Origin: Rhizobiales bacterium UBA1912
GTDB taxonomy: Bacteria > Pseudomonadota > Alphaproteobacteria > Rhizobiales > Devosiaceae
Reading direction: 5' to 3'
Assembly: GCA_002337455.1 (NCBI GenBank)
Contig: DDGC01000010.1
Location: 32,781 to 78,974, forward strand
DNA: 46,194 bases
The notes under the pieces are model-generated. The model made no database searches. It was given only the letters and a program-made list of their open reading frames with translations, and was not told the DNA's origin. Positions 1 through 7,906 of this stretch are shown piece by piece; the stretch's first letter is position 1, and each line of letters starts with the position of its first letter. The translations under genes were made by a program, and so were the position numbers.

Positions 1-153
1 AGCCCGAGACGCCGCCATAAGCCAAAAACCCCGGATGCGTGGGGCGATGATCGCTTCATATAAAGAATAAAATTGTGCGGAGCGCTCATCGCCCCATGCC
101 GTTCATCCTTACAATCCGAGGCCATTGCCGTCGGAGGATTTCGCATGCCCAAG

Positions 154-211
154 AAAGGCCCCCTCACCCGTCTGGCTGCGCCATCCGACCTCTCCCCCAA
201 AGGGAGAGGTA
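154..211 (-). repeat. CTCTCCC-type hairpin repeat, copy 1 (reverse orientation)
   Basis: Read on the minus strand it has the same architecture as the copies at 237, 12495 and 31496: a stem CCTCTCCC/GGGAGAGG, a short variable hairpin (TGGC-GCA-GCCA), then GGGTGAGGGGG. It faces copy 2 head to head 25 bases away, so the pair could also fold as one large hairpin. Intergenic palindromes of this kind are common in Hyphomicrobiales chromosomes (recalled, not searched). Confidence 0.8.
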
Positions 212-236
212 AAATATGTCGCAAGCGCCGCGGAAT

Positions 237-289
237 ACCTCTCCCTTGGGGGAGAGGTCGGCGCGAAGCGACGGGTGAGGGGGGCTTCC
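237..289 (+). repeat. CTCTCCC-type hairpin repeat, copy 2
   Basis: Forward copy of the family: stem CCTCTCCC with GGGAGAGG, then a small hairpin (CGC-GAA-GCG) and the closing GGGTGAGGGG. The small hairpin differs in sequence from the other copies but keeps its pairing, which suggests the structure is what is conserved. It ends about 90 bases before the glyS start. Confidence 0.8.
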
Positions 290-379
290 GCGCCCCACAA
301 GACAAATAATGGACATTTCTGCGCACCCCTGCTACCCGTTCGACCCGCATAAAACTCCCGTTTCCAAGGCACCCCGACC

Positions 380-2416
380 ATGCCCGAATTGCTGCTTGAG
401 CTCTTTTCAGAGGAAATCCCCGCACGCCTCCAGCGCCGCGCCGCCGAGGATCTCAAGAAGGCCGTCACCGATGCACTGGTCGAAAAGGGTCTGGTCTATG
501 AAAGCGCCGGCGCCTTCGCCACGCCGCGCCGTCTGGCGCTTACCGTCACCGGTCTGCCAGCCGCATCGCCCGACGCGCGCGAGGAGCGCAAAGGCCCCAA
601 GGTTGGCGCGCCCCAGCAGGCCGTCGATGGTTTCCTGCGCGCCGCCGGCCTTTCGAGCATCGATGAGGCCAAGGTTCAGTCTGACGAAAAGAAGGGTGAT
701 TTCTACGTCGCGGTGATCGAGAAAAAGGGCGCCCCGGCCATCGAGATCTTGCAGGAAATTTTGCCCGCCACCGTCAAATCCTTCCCGTGGGGCAAGCCCA
801 TGCGCTGGGGAACAGGACGGCTCGAATGGGTGCGCCCGCTGCGTGCCATCACCGCAACCTTCGGCCCCGAAGGCGAAGAACCCGATGTGGTCGAATTTGA
901 ATTGGGGCACATCACCTCGGGCAACACCACGTTCGGCCACCGCTTCATGGCGCCCGACGCCATCAAGGTGCGGCGCTTTGACGATTATGTGCAGGCGCTC
1001 GAACGGGCCAAAGTCGTTCTCGATATCGACCGCCGCAAGCAGATCATCAAAACCGACGCCGAACAGCTCGCCTTCGCGCAGGGGCTCGAGCTGATCGTCG
1101 ATGAAGGCCTGCTCGAAGAAGTCGCCGGGCTCGTCGAATGGCCGGTCGCCATGATGGGCGCGTTCGACGAGGCTTTCCTCAAGGTCCCCGAAGAAGCCAT
1201 CATCGCCACCATCCGCGCCAACCAGAAATGCTTCTGCCTGCGCGATGCTTCGACCGGCAAGCTGGCCAACAAGTTCATCCTGACATCGAACCTCATCGCC
1301 GAAGACGACGGCAAGACCATCGTCGCGGGTAATGAGCGCGTCATCCGCGCCCGCCTGTCCGACGCCAAATTCTTCTACGAATCCGACCTCGAAACCCCGC
1401 TGGCCGACAATCTCCCCAAGCTCGAAGACGTCGTCTTCCACGCCAAATTGGGAACCCAGGCCGAACGGGTCGCCCGCATCGAAAAGCTCGCCGCCGAAAT
1501 CGCTCCGCTGGTCGGCGCCGATGTCGAAGACGCCAAACGCGCCGCAAAACTCTCCAAGGCCGATTTGCCCACCGGCATGGTCGGTGAATTCCCCGAACTT
1601 CAGGGCCTCATGGGCCGCTATTACGCGCTGGCCCAGGGCGAAAAGCCCCAGGTCGCCACCGCCATCGAAGAACACTACAAGCCGCTTGGCCCCTCCGACC
1701 GCGTTCCCGCCGAACCCGTCTCCATCGCCGTGGCGTTGGCCGACAAGCTCGATATTCTGGCCGGCTTCTGGGCGATAAACGAAAAGCCCACAGGCTCAAA
1801 AGACCCCTACGCCCTGCGCCGCGCCGCGCTCGGCGTGATCCGGCTGATCGTCGACAACAAGCTGCGTCTCTCGATCGGCCGGTTCGTCTCAAACACGGAT
1901 TTGCTCTCCTTCTTCCATGACCGCCTCAAGGTCTCTCTTCGAGATTCCGGTGCCCGCCACGATCTCGTCGATGCCGTGATTTCATCCGACAGCGACGACA
2001 TCCTGCAGATTGTCTCGCGCGTAAATGCTCTGGGCTCCCTTCTCGACGCAGAGGACGGAAAGGCATTGCTGGCTGGCTACAAACGCGCCGCCAATATCCT
2101 CACCGCCGAGGAAAAAAAGGACAGCCGCACCTATTCCGGTGCCGTCGAGATCGCGAGCCTCTCCACGCCCGAGGAACAGAGTCTTGCCGCCGCCGTCGAG
2201 CAGGCTAACACCGACGTCACCGCCCGCCTTGAAAACGATGACTATACTGGCGCCGTCTCGGTGCTCGCCTCCCTCCGCACGCCCGTCGATGCCTTCTTCG
2301 AAAAGGTCCTCGTCAACGACCCCGACCTTGCAATCCGCGCCAACCGCCTCAACCTTCTGGCCTCCCTGCGCGACACAATGCATCTGGTCGCCGACTTCTC
2401 AAAGGTCGCGGGCTAG
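380..2416 (+). CDS. glyS: Glycine--tRNA ligase beta subunit
   Basis: Beta chain of the alpha2beta2 class II glycyl-tRNA synthetase, which charges tRNA-Gly in the cytoplasm; the beta chain contributes tRNA binding while GlyQ carries the aminoacylation core. The 678-residue product opens with MPELLLELFSEEIPARLQ, the hallmark of the family, and is close to the usual 690 residues. The middle contains the motif AMMGAFDEAFLKVPEEAI and the last 100 residues form the DALR-type helical anticodon-binding region (VDAFFEKVLVNDPDL). The ATG at 380 matches the family start; only a weak AAGG lies ten bases upstream. glyQ is normally the preceding gene and would lie left of the window. A long reading frame on the opposite strand is only a high-GC shadow. 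Confidence 0.97.
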   Translation: MPELLLELFSEEIPARLQRRAAEDLKKAVTDALVEKGLVYESAGAFATPRRLALTVTGLPAASPDAREERKGPKVGAPQQAVDGFLRAAGLSSIDEAKVQSDEKKGDFYVAVIEKKGAPAIEILQEILPATVKSFPWGKPMRWGTGRLEWVRPLRAITATFGPEGEEPDVVEFELGHITSGNTTFGHRFMAPDAIKVRRFDDYVQALERAKVVLDIDRRKQIIKTDAEQLAFAQGLELIVDEGLLEEVAGLVEWPVAMMGAFDEAFLKVPEEAIIATIRANQKCFCLRDASTGKLANKFILTSNLIAEDDGKTIVAGNERVIRARLSDAKFFYESDLETPLADNLPKLEDVVFHAKLGTQAERVARIEKLAAEIAPLVGADVEDAKRAAKLSKADLPTGMVGEFPELQGLMGRYYALAQGEKPQVATAIEEHYKPLGPSDRVPAEPVSIAVALADKLDILAGFWAINEKPTGSKDPYALRRAALGVIRLIVDNKLRLSIGRFVSNTDLLSFFHDRLKVSLRDSGARHDLVDAVISSDSDDILQIVSRVNALGSLLDAEDGKALLAGYKRAANILTAEEKKDSRTYSGAVEIASLSTPEEQSLAAAVEQANTDVTARLENDDYTGAVSVLASLRTPVDAFFEKVLVNDPDLAIRANRLNLLASLRDTMHLVADFSKVAG

Positions 2417-2470
2417 GGAACACGATCGTTACACAAGCGGTTTTGAAAGACACAAAGGGGACTTTTTGAC

Positions 2471-3457
2471 ATGAGCGTCGGCCTACTCGCCCTTCTCGAT
2501 GATGTTGCCGCGCTCGCCAAGGTCGCCGCAACCTCGCTTGACGATATCGCCGGCCAGGCGATGAAAGCCGGGGCCAAGGCAGCCGGAGCGATGATCGACG
2601 ACGCTGCGGTGACCCCCAAATACGTGCAGGGCTTCAAGCCCGAGCGCGAACTGCCAATCGTGGGCAAGATTGCCTGGGGTTCGATCAAGAACAAGCTGAT
2701 CTTCCTTCTGCCCGCCGCCCTGCTGCTCAGCGCGTTTCTGCCCTGGATGATAAATCCCCTGCTGATGCTGGGCGGCGCCTATCTGTGCTATGAGGGCGCC
2801 GAAAAAGTTTATGAGGCCCTGTTTCCGCACAAGGCGCATGAGCACGAGAAAAAGGTGGTGCCGTCCGCCGCCAATGCCGAAAAACTTGAGGCCGAAAAGG
2901 TCGCCGGTGCCATCAAGACCGATTTCATCCTGTCCGCCGAAATCATGACCATCGCACTGGCGCAGATCCCGGCCGGCAACGTCGTTAACCAGGCGCTGGT
3001 GCTTCTGGTTGTGGCCCTTGGCATGACCATTCTCGTTTATGGCGGTGTGGCGCTGATCGTCAAAGCCGACGATGTGGGGCTTTATCTGGCAAAGGACGGC
3101 AAGACCGGCTTGGGCCGTGCCATTGGCCGGGGATTGGTCGCCGGCATGCCGGTTTTTCTCAAATGGCTCGCCATCGTGGGCACTGCCGCCATGCTCTGGG
3201 TCGGCGGCGGCATCATCGTCCACGGATTGGCAGGCATGGGCTTTGCCGGGCCCGAGCACTGGATCGAAGACGTCGCCCACTTGGTAGAAGGCGTGCTCCC
3301 CGCCATTGCCGGCGCCCTCAACTGGCTTACGATTGCTGTCATCTCGGGAGTACTCGGCCTCGTGATCGGCTTTATCTTGATCCCGGTTGCCGAGTTCGCC
3401 ATTGCGCCGGTGCTGGGCTTGTTCCGCAAACAAAACCCGGCGAGCGGTCAGTCCTGA
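2471..3457 (+). CDS. DUF808 family inner-membrane protein (YedI-like)
   Basis: A 328-residue integral membrane protein of the DUF808/YedI family, function unknown. The N-terminus MSVGLLALLDDVAALAKVAA and the segment DDAAVTPKYVQGFKPERELP are characteristic of the family. Hydrophobic segments lie near residues 75-100, 150-170, 172-195, 225-250 and 280-310, and a soluble histidine-rich stretch (LFPHKAHEHEKK) follows the first pair. The ATG at 2471 has GGGG twelve bases upstream. It follows glyS by 54 bases on the same strand and may be co-transcribed. Its 3' end overlaps the convergent small membrane gene by ten bases. Family assignment is firm; no biochemical role is known to me. Confidence 0.88.
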   Translation: MSVGLLALLDDVAALAKVAATSLDDIAGQAMKAGAKAAGAMIDDAAVTPKYVQGFKPERELPIVGKIAWGSIKNKLIFLLPAALLLSAFLPWMINPLLMLGGAYLCYEGAEKVYEALFPHKAHEHEKKVVPSAANAEKLEAEKVAGAIKTDFILSAEIMTIALAQIPAGNVVNQALVLLVVALGMTILVYGGVALIVKADDVGLYLAKDGKTGLGRAIGRGLVAGMPVFLKWLAIVGTAAMLWVGGGIIVHGLAGMGFAGPEHWIEDVAHLVEGVLPAIAGALNWLTIAVISGVLGLVIGFILIPVAEFAIAPVLGLFRKQNPASGQS

Positions 3458-3756
3458 TTGCTTTTGAGAAGACCTTCAATCAAAGTTTTTAGAGACATCA
3501 TCGCGAAGTAACTCAGGACGAGACCGCAGAGCATCAACAAAATGATCTGCGTCACAAAAATAGCTGGGCTGTCGGCAAACGATTTGTCGCCCAGGTAACG
3601 GATATAGATCATCCCTGTCGTTGCTGCTTTGTAGAGTTGGAATGCGCAGAATAGCGCTAGTGGCGCCGTCAGAACAAATAGGCCCAGCAGTGGGGCGGGC
3701 TTTCCACCTGACGGCCATGACCACAAGCGCCATGGTTTTTTTTGGTCGTCAGCCAT
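3448..3756 (-). CDS. Small two-helix membrane protein in the rnhA operon
   Basis: A 102-residue protein starting MADDQKKPWRLWSWPSGGKP. Two hydrophobic stretches, about residues 21-42 (APLLGLFVLTAPLALFCAF) and 68-90 (FVTQIILLMLCGLVLSYFAM), suggest two transmembrane helices separated by a short loop. I do not recognise a family. The start is fixed by context: the ATG at 3756 lies inside the last codons of rnhA, overlapping it by eight bases (ATGGCTGA), a layout typical of translational coupling. Its codon use is less GC-biased than its neighbours, and its tail overlaps the convergent DUF808 gene. It could modulate a membrane process, but nothing in the sequence says which. Confidence 0.75.
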   Translation of the reverse strand: MADDQKKPWRLWSWPSGGKPAPLLGLFVLTAPLALFCAFQLYKAATTGMIYIRYLGDKSFADSPAIFVTQIILLMLCGLVLSYFAMMSLKTLIEGLLKSNQD

Positions 3757-4198
3757 TCGTTCTCTTGAACGGCGCCATGCCCTCGTTGGCCAGCCGGTCG
3801 GCACGTTCGTTGAGATCGTGCCCCGCGTGGCCCTTGATCCAGTGCCAGGTGATGGTGTGCCGCTTGGTCGCCTCATCGAGCGCCTGCCACAGCTCCACAT
3901 TCTTGACCGGCTTTTTCGCAGCCGTCTTCCAGCCATTGCGCTTCCAGCCATGCAGCCAGCCCTGAATGCCGTTCTTGACGTATTGGCTGTCGGTATGGAT
4001 TTCCACCGCGCACGGCCGCTTGAGCGCATTGAGCGCCTCGATCGCTGCCGTCAGCTCCATCTGGTTATTGGTGGTCTGGGCAGTACCGCCTTTGAGTTCC
4101 TTGACCGTACCGTTGTATTCGAGCACCGCGCCCCAGCCGCCGGGACCGGGATTGCCAGAGCAGGCCCCGTCGGTGTGGATAATCACAGTCTCGCTCAA
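3749..4198 (-). CDS. rnhA: Ribonuclease HI
   Basis: Cytoplasmic endonuclease that cleaves RNA in RNA-DNA hybrids, removing R-loops and replication primers. The 149-residue product has every active-site residue at the textbook position: D10 (HTDGACSGNPGPGGWG), E48 (TTNNQMEL), D70 (HTDSQYV), H124 (IKGHAG) and D134 (NERADRLA). The start is a TTG at 4198 lying inside a TTGA overlap with the ispH stop codon, so translation is probably coupled to ispH. In many rhizobia thrB (homoserine kinase) separates ispH and rnhA; it is missing here. The downstream membrane-protein gene overlaps the rnhA end by eight bases. Confidence 0.97.
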   Translation of the reverse strand: MSETVIIHTDGACSGNPGPGGWGAVLEYNGTVKELKGGTAQTTNNQMELTAAIEALNALKRPCAVEIHTDSQYVKNGIQGWLHGWKRNGWKTAAKKPVKNVELWQALDEATKRHTITWHWIKGHAGHDLNERADRLANEGMAPFKRTNG

Positions 4199-5169
4199 TG
4201 CCCCGACGCCTCTTCGAGCTGGCGCAACACGCGGGGGATGTTGAAGGCGATGTTTTCCTCGGCCGTCACAGCAAGTTCGACTTTGACCGTAAACCGCTCG
4301 GCAAACGCTTCGATCACCTCTTCAACAAGCGATTCAGGCGCCGAAGCTCCTGCGGTGATCCCCAGCGAAGAGATATCCCCGAACTGACCCCAGTCGATAT
4401 CATCGGCACGCTGGACGAGCACCGAAACCCTGCATCCGGCCCGCTCGCCCACTTCCACCAGCCGCATGGAGTTAGACGAATTGGGAGCCCCCACCACGAT
4501 CATCGCATCCACCCGGGGCGCCACAGCCTTCACAGCTTCCTGCCGGTTGGTGGTGGCGTAGCAGATGTCTTCCTTGGCTGGCACTGAGATGTTGGGAAAC
4601 CGGCTCTTGAGCACCATCACCATGGCGCTGGTGTCGTCGACCGAAAGCGTCGTCTGCGTGACCAGCGCCAGATTGTCCGGATCGCGCGGCGCAAACGCCT
4701 CGGCGTCCGCAACGGTTTCGATTAGCGTGATCTTGCCCGGCGGCAATTGCCCCATGGTGCCGATCACTTCGGGGTGTCCCCTGTGACCGATCAGAACGAT
4801 ATCGTGCCCGTCCTCAGCGTGGCGCTGGGCTTCCACATGAACTTTGGTCACCAGCGGGCAGGTGGCATCGAGAAAGAACATGTTGCGATGCTTGGCTTCG
4901 GCAGGCACCGATTTGGCCACCCCATGCGCCGAAAAGATCACCGGTGCGTCCGTACCCTCGGGGATTTCCTCGAGCTCTTCGACAAAGATCGCACCCTTGG
5001 CGCGCAACCCGTCCACCACGAACTTGTTGTGGACGATCTCGTGGCGCACATAGACCGGCGCGCCATACTTTTTGAGCGCCAGATCGACGATCTGGATGGC
5101 ACGATCCACGCCGGCGCAAAAGCCGCGCGGCGCGCACAAGAGGATGTCGAGGCTGGGCTTGTCGGTCAT
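4195..5169 (-). CDS. ispH: 4-hydroxy-3-methylbut-2-enyl diphosphate reductase
   Basis: Last enzyme of the MEP (non-mevalonate) isoprenoid pathway, reducing HMBPP to IPP and DMAPP with a [4Fe-4S] cluster. The 324-residue product shows the three cluster cysteines C18 (RGFCAG), C104 (DATCPLV) and C203 (DICYATTNRQ), the catalytic glutamate E134 (GHPEVIGT), and the substrate loop GAPNSSNSMRL. An in-frame upstream extension to 5322 exists, but it only translates the dispersed hairpin repeat at 5230-5282, so the ATG at 5169 (MTDKPSLDILLCAPRG) is chosen. It is first in a leftward operon with rnhA and a small membrane protein and is divergent from the PPDK-like gene. Confidence 0.97.
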   Translation of the reverse strand: MTDKPSLDILLCAPRGFCAGVDRAIQIVDLALKKYGAPVYVRHEIVHNKFVVDGLRAKGAIFVEELEEIPEGTDAPVIFSAHGVAKSVPAEAKHRNMFFLDATCPLVTKVHVEAQRHAEDGHDIVLIGHRGHPEVIGTMGQLPPGKITLIETVADAEAFAPRDPDNLALVTQTTLSVDDTSAMVMVLKSRFPNISVPAKEDICYATTNRQEAVKAVAPRVDAMIVVGAPNSSNSMRLVEVGERAGCRVSVLVQRADDIDWGQFGDISSLGITAGASAPESLVEEVIEAFAERFTVKVELAVTAEENIAFNIPRVLRQLEEASGH

Positions 5170-5229
5170 GGTCCTCACATGCGGTTTGTCCCTGCCCAAG
5201 TCAAGCCACCTTGCTGTGGCGTTTTGCAC

Positions 5230-5282
5230 GAGCGCTTCCAGCAAAAGTTGCAGACTTTTGCGGTTCGGAAGCGCGACAAAAG
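5230..5282. repeat. GCGCTTCC/GGAAGCGC hairpin repeat, copy A
   Basis: A nested palindrome: outer arms GCGCTTCC (5232-5239) and GGAAGCGC (5267-5274), inner arms GCAAAAGT (5241-5248) and ACTTTTGC (5254-5261). Related elements occur at 21941, 23896, 25947, 29723 and 29784. It sits in the divergent gap between ispH and the PPDK-like gene. Confidence 0.8.
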
Positions 5283-5373
5283 ACAATTCTGCCCTGTTGC
5301 CGGAACCCCGGCACACAGGCAATATGGCACCGATTCAGTTGGGGTTTTTCTCTTGGTTGCGCCTTCCCAGCAG

Positions 5374-7647
5374 ATGTTCGCAATTGCCCCGGCTCAGGGA
5401 AAGCCCTCTTTGAGCCGCGCACAATTGCGTCTGCTGGTCGGCAAGGCGCGCTGGCTCCACGTCGTCGCCGATGCCGGGCTCGCAGTGGCGCCCACCATCG
5501 CCATCACCCGCGTTGCCTGGGATGCGCTTCAGGCCGAACGCAAGACGGGAACCGATACGCTGCGCAAGGTCTGGGTCACCACCCTGTTCAAGCTGGTAAC
5601 GCCAGGCAAACAACCGCCCGAGCTTGTCGTTCGCACATCGGCGCCCCGCCATATCGCGGGCCTTCAGCCGGCGCGCACCGGATTGGCAGCGCCCTCCAAC
5701 GAGCTTGAGGCCGTCGATCCGCAGCGCGCCATGGGCAAGGCGATCAACGCCGCCTTTGCCAGCTATGGCCCCCCGCTGGCTGGCTGGGCCAGCGATGCAG
5801 AGCGCGAGGCGCACGACAGCCAGATCGTCATCGTACAGGCAATTGTGAGCGGCCGGATCGAACATTTTCTTTCCCGCAACACGACAACGGGCCGAATTGG
5901 CCCGGTCGCACCGCCCGGTGAGCCGCTACCAAAACTGCCCGCAAGCACAGCAAAGCTGATCGAAACCATCGACGCGGCGTCCGGACAGCATATGGCCTGC
6001 GTCGTGTCGATCGAGGGCGATATCGCCCGTCTGGTTTCGGCCCGCCCGGTTCAGGTCAGCGCTGGCGCGCAGCTCGAAGCGGCGGTGGAACGTGTCGACG
6101 CCAACGTCTGGTTGCCGGCCGAAGCGGTCAGGCGCTTCAACCCCACCCAGCTCCCGCAATTGCTCCATCCGCGGCTTACCGACGACCACGAGGCGCCCGC
6201 CATTGCCTCCGGCCTGGGCGTGTCGCCTGGCGCTGCGAGCGGCGAAATCGTCTTTACCCCTGATGATGCAGCGCGCTGTCGTGCTCGCGGCCGCCATTGT
6301 ATTCTCGTGGTCATGGAGACCGGCCCCGGGGACATCGAGGGCATGAAGGCGGCCACCGGCTTCATCACGGCGCGCGGTGGCATGACCAGCCATGCCGCAG
6401 TCGTTGCCCGCATAACCGGAAAACCATGCGTGGCTGGCCTGCGGACGCTGCAGATCGATGCGGAAAACGGCGCCTGCAAGATCGGCGACAAGATCTTCAC
6501 CGCCGGCCAGCGCATCACGATCGATGGCTCCGAAGGCACGATCTACGAGGGCGCACTTCCCCTCTCGCGCCCCCACATCGGCGGGGCGCTGTCGCGGCTT
6601 TTGGACTGGGCCGACGATACCCGCACCATTGCTGTCAGGACCAATGCCGAAACCATCGAAGCCGCCCGTACGGCTCTGAGCTTTGGGGCCGAGGGCATCG
6701 GGCTGGCGCGTTCCGAACACATGTTTTTCTCCGGCGAGCGCATGCGCGCCCTGCGCCGTCTGATCCTGTCTGAGAACGAGCAGGATCGTGCCACCGCTCT
6801 CGAAGGCCTTGTCGATTACCAGGCCGCCGATTACGCGGCGCTGTTCCAGACCATGCAGAACAAACCGGTCAATGTCCGCCTGTTCGACCCGCCGTTGCAT
6901 GAGTTCCTGCCGCGCAGCGAAGACGATATCGAAGACACCGCTGAAGCGCTGGGTCTCTCGCTCAAGGCCCTCAAGGCGCGCCTGCAGCGGCTCGACGAAG
7001 TCAATCCGATGCTGGGCCATCGGGGCGTGCGGCTGGTCATCACCTATCCCGAAATCCTTGCCATGCAGGTCCGGGCCCTGGTGGCCGGGGTCGAAGCGGC
7101 AATGGACAATCAGGATCTTCCGGTCAATCTCGAGATCATGGTGCCCTTCGTCACTTCGGCACGCGAGGTGGCATGGGTCAAATCGCGCATAATGGACATC
7201 GTGAGCAATGCGCCGGTGTTCCAGCGCGGCGCCAATCTCGCCTTCGGCACAATGATCGAATTGCCCCGCGCGTGTCTGAGGGCAGGCGATATCGCCAAAG
7301 AGGTCGATTTCATTTCCTTTGGCACCAATGACCTCACCCAGACGACCTATGGCATCTCACGCGATGACGCCCCGGCCTTCCTTGCGAGTTATCACCGCCG
7401 CGGGCTTTATGACGTCGACCCGTTCGTCACGATCGATCAGCGCGGGGTGGGCGAATTGATCCGCATCGCCATCGAGCGGGGCAGGGCGGTCAATCCACAC
7501 CTCAAGGTCGGCATCTGCGGCGAACATGCGGGCGAGACAAATTCTCTGCGCTTTTTCGCTGGCCTCGACATCGATTATGTCAGCTGCTCGCCTTACCGCG
7601 TTCCGGTGGCACGTATGGTTCTGGCACAGTCCGACGACGCCGGTTAA
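5374..7647 (+). CDS. PPDK-like PEP-binding protein with degenerate ATP-grasp domain
   Basis: Resembles pyruvate, phosphate dikinase (ATP + Pi + pyruvate to PEP + AMP + PPi) but is only 757 residues against about 880-900. The N-terminal 240 residues are a shortened, eroded ATP-grasp: the glycine-rich start reads LLVGKARWLHVVADAGLAV where a GGKGANL-type loop is expected, the MPGMMDT segment is absent (VRTSAPRHIAG instead), and by eye the ATP/metal residues equivalent to D321, E323 and Q335 of the clostridial enzyme are A, V and S (HMACVVSIEGDIARLVSARP), with only the arginine kept. The rest is intact: phospho-histidine H340 (GGMTSHAAVVAR), then the PEP/pyruvate barrel with R446 (GLARSEHMFF), NPMLGHRGVRL, MIELPRA, SFGTNDLTQ and C715 (GICGEH). 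The gene order glyS / this gene / SleB hydrolase is where I recall normal ppdK in rhizobia. The ATG at 5374 is chosen because upstream codons are antisense to ispH; a TTG at 5353 is possible. Confidence 0.85.
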   Translation: MFAIAPAQGKPSLSRAQLRLLVGKARWLHVVADAGLAVAPTIAITRVAWDALQAERKTGTDTLRKVWVTTLFKLVTPGKQPPELVVRTSAPRHIAGLQPARTGLAAPSNELEAVDPQRAMGKAINAAFASYGPPLAGWASDAEREAHDSQIVIVQAIVSGRIEHFLSRNTTTGRIGPVAPPGEPLPKLPASTAKLIETIDAASGQHMACVVSIEGDIARLVSARPVQVSAGAQLEAAVERVDANVWLPAEAVRRFNPTQLPQLLHPRLTDDHEAPAIASGLGVSPGAASGEIVFTPDDAARCRARGRHCILVVMETGPGDIEGMKAATGFITARGGMTSHAAVVARITGKPCVAGLRTLQIDAENGACKIGDKIFTAGQRITIDGSEGTIYEGALPLSRPHIGGALSRLLDWADDTRTIAVRTNAETIEAARTALSFGAEGIGLARSEHMFFSGERMRALRRLILSENEQDRATALEGLVDYQAADYAALFQTMQNKPVNVRLFDPPLHEFLPRSEDDIEDTAEALGLSLKALKARLQRLDEVNPMLGHRGVRLVITYPEILAMQVRALVAGVEAAMDNQDLPVNLEIMVPFVTSAREVAWVKSRIMDIVSNAPVFQRGANLAFGTMIELPRACLRAGDIAKEVDFISFGTNDLTQTTYGISRDDAPAFLASYHRRGLYDVDPFVTIDQRGVGELIRIAIERGRAVNPHLKVGICGEHAGETNSLRFFAGLDIDYVSCSPYRVPVARMVLAQSDDAG

Positions 7648-7906
7648 CCACAATTGCTCCCCCACAAAACCCTGCCGCCGCCGCAATCTGAACGTTTCTG
7701 CGCCAATTTGCCGGTGTTTACCCCTTCATAACCCTAATCAACGATCATCGAGATTGTCGGCATTTGATCGGTATGGTGTTGCACCTGTGCATCGCAGCCC
7801 CAGACGGATCGATCGACACCGGAACGATGGCGTATTTTTCATCGATGAGTCCGGTGCTCGGCGCAAGGCCGGCGGGTCAGTGTTTGTGGCGTAGAAAAGC
7901 GTTAGT
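7648..7906 (+). promoter_or_regulatory. Leader of the SleB-like gene with a CtrA-like box
   Basis: A 259-base gap without a gene. Bases 7717-7733 read TTTACC-CCTTC-ATAACC, which matches the CtrA-type pattern TTAACC-N5-TTAACC at 10 of 12 positions. It lies 174 bases upstream of the start codon, leaving room for a long leader. The cell-cycle regulator CtrA is known to control envelope genes in this order; its action here is inference from the motif only. Confidence 0.35.

Larger units (their letters stand above)
1..379. other. Non-coding leader upstream of glyS with inverted repeats
   Basis: No convincing gene lies in this 379-base stretch. Bases 3-20 read in one frame as the last residues PETPP followed by a TAA, which could be the tail of an upstream gene, but five codons are too few to identify it. 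The stretch is dominated by two oppositely oriented copies of the CCTCTCCC/GGGAGAGG hairpin repeat (154-211 and 237-289). Short reading frames here translate the repeat and have no family signature. Confidence 0.6.

Noticed and set aside
3..20. Tail PETPP-stop of an upstream gene (glyQ?)
   Set aside because: Five codons cannot be assigned; glyQ would be expected but is not shown.
407..1675. 422-codon antisense frame inside glyS
   Set aside because: Shadow of glyS; Gly/Asp/Phe-rich translation typical of such mirrors.
4747..5373. In-frame 627-base upstream extension of the PPDK-like gene
   Set aside because: It is antisense to ispH and repeat copy A, has no PPDK similarity, and the alignable N-terminus (LVGKARWLHVVADAG) begins just after 5374.
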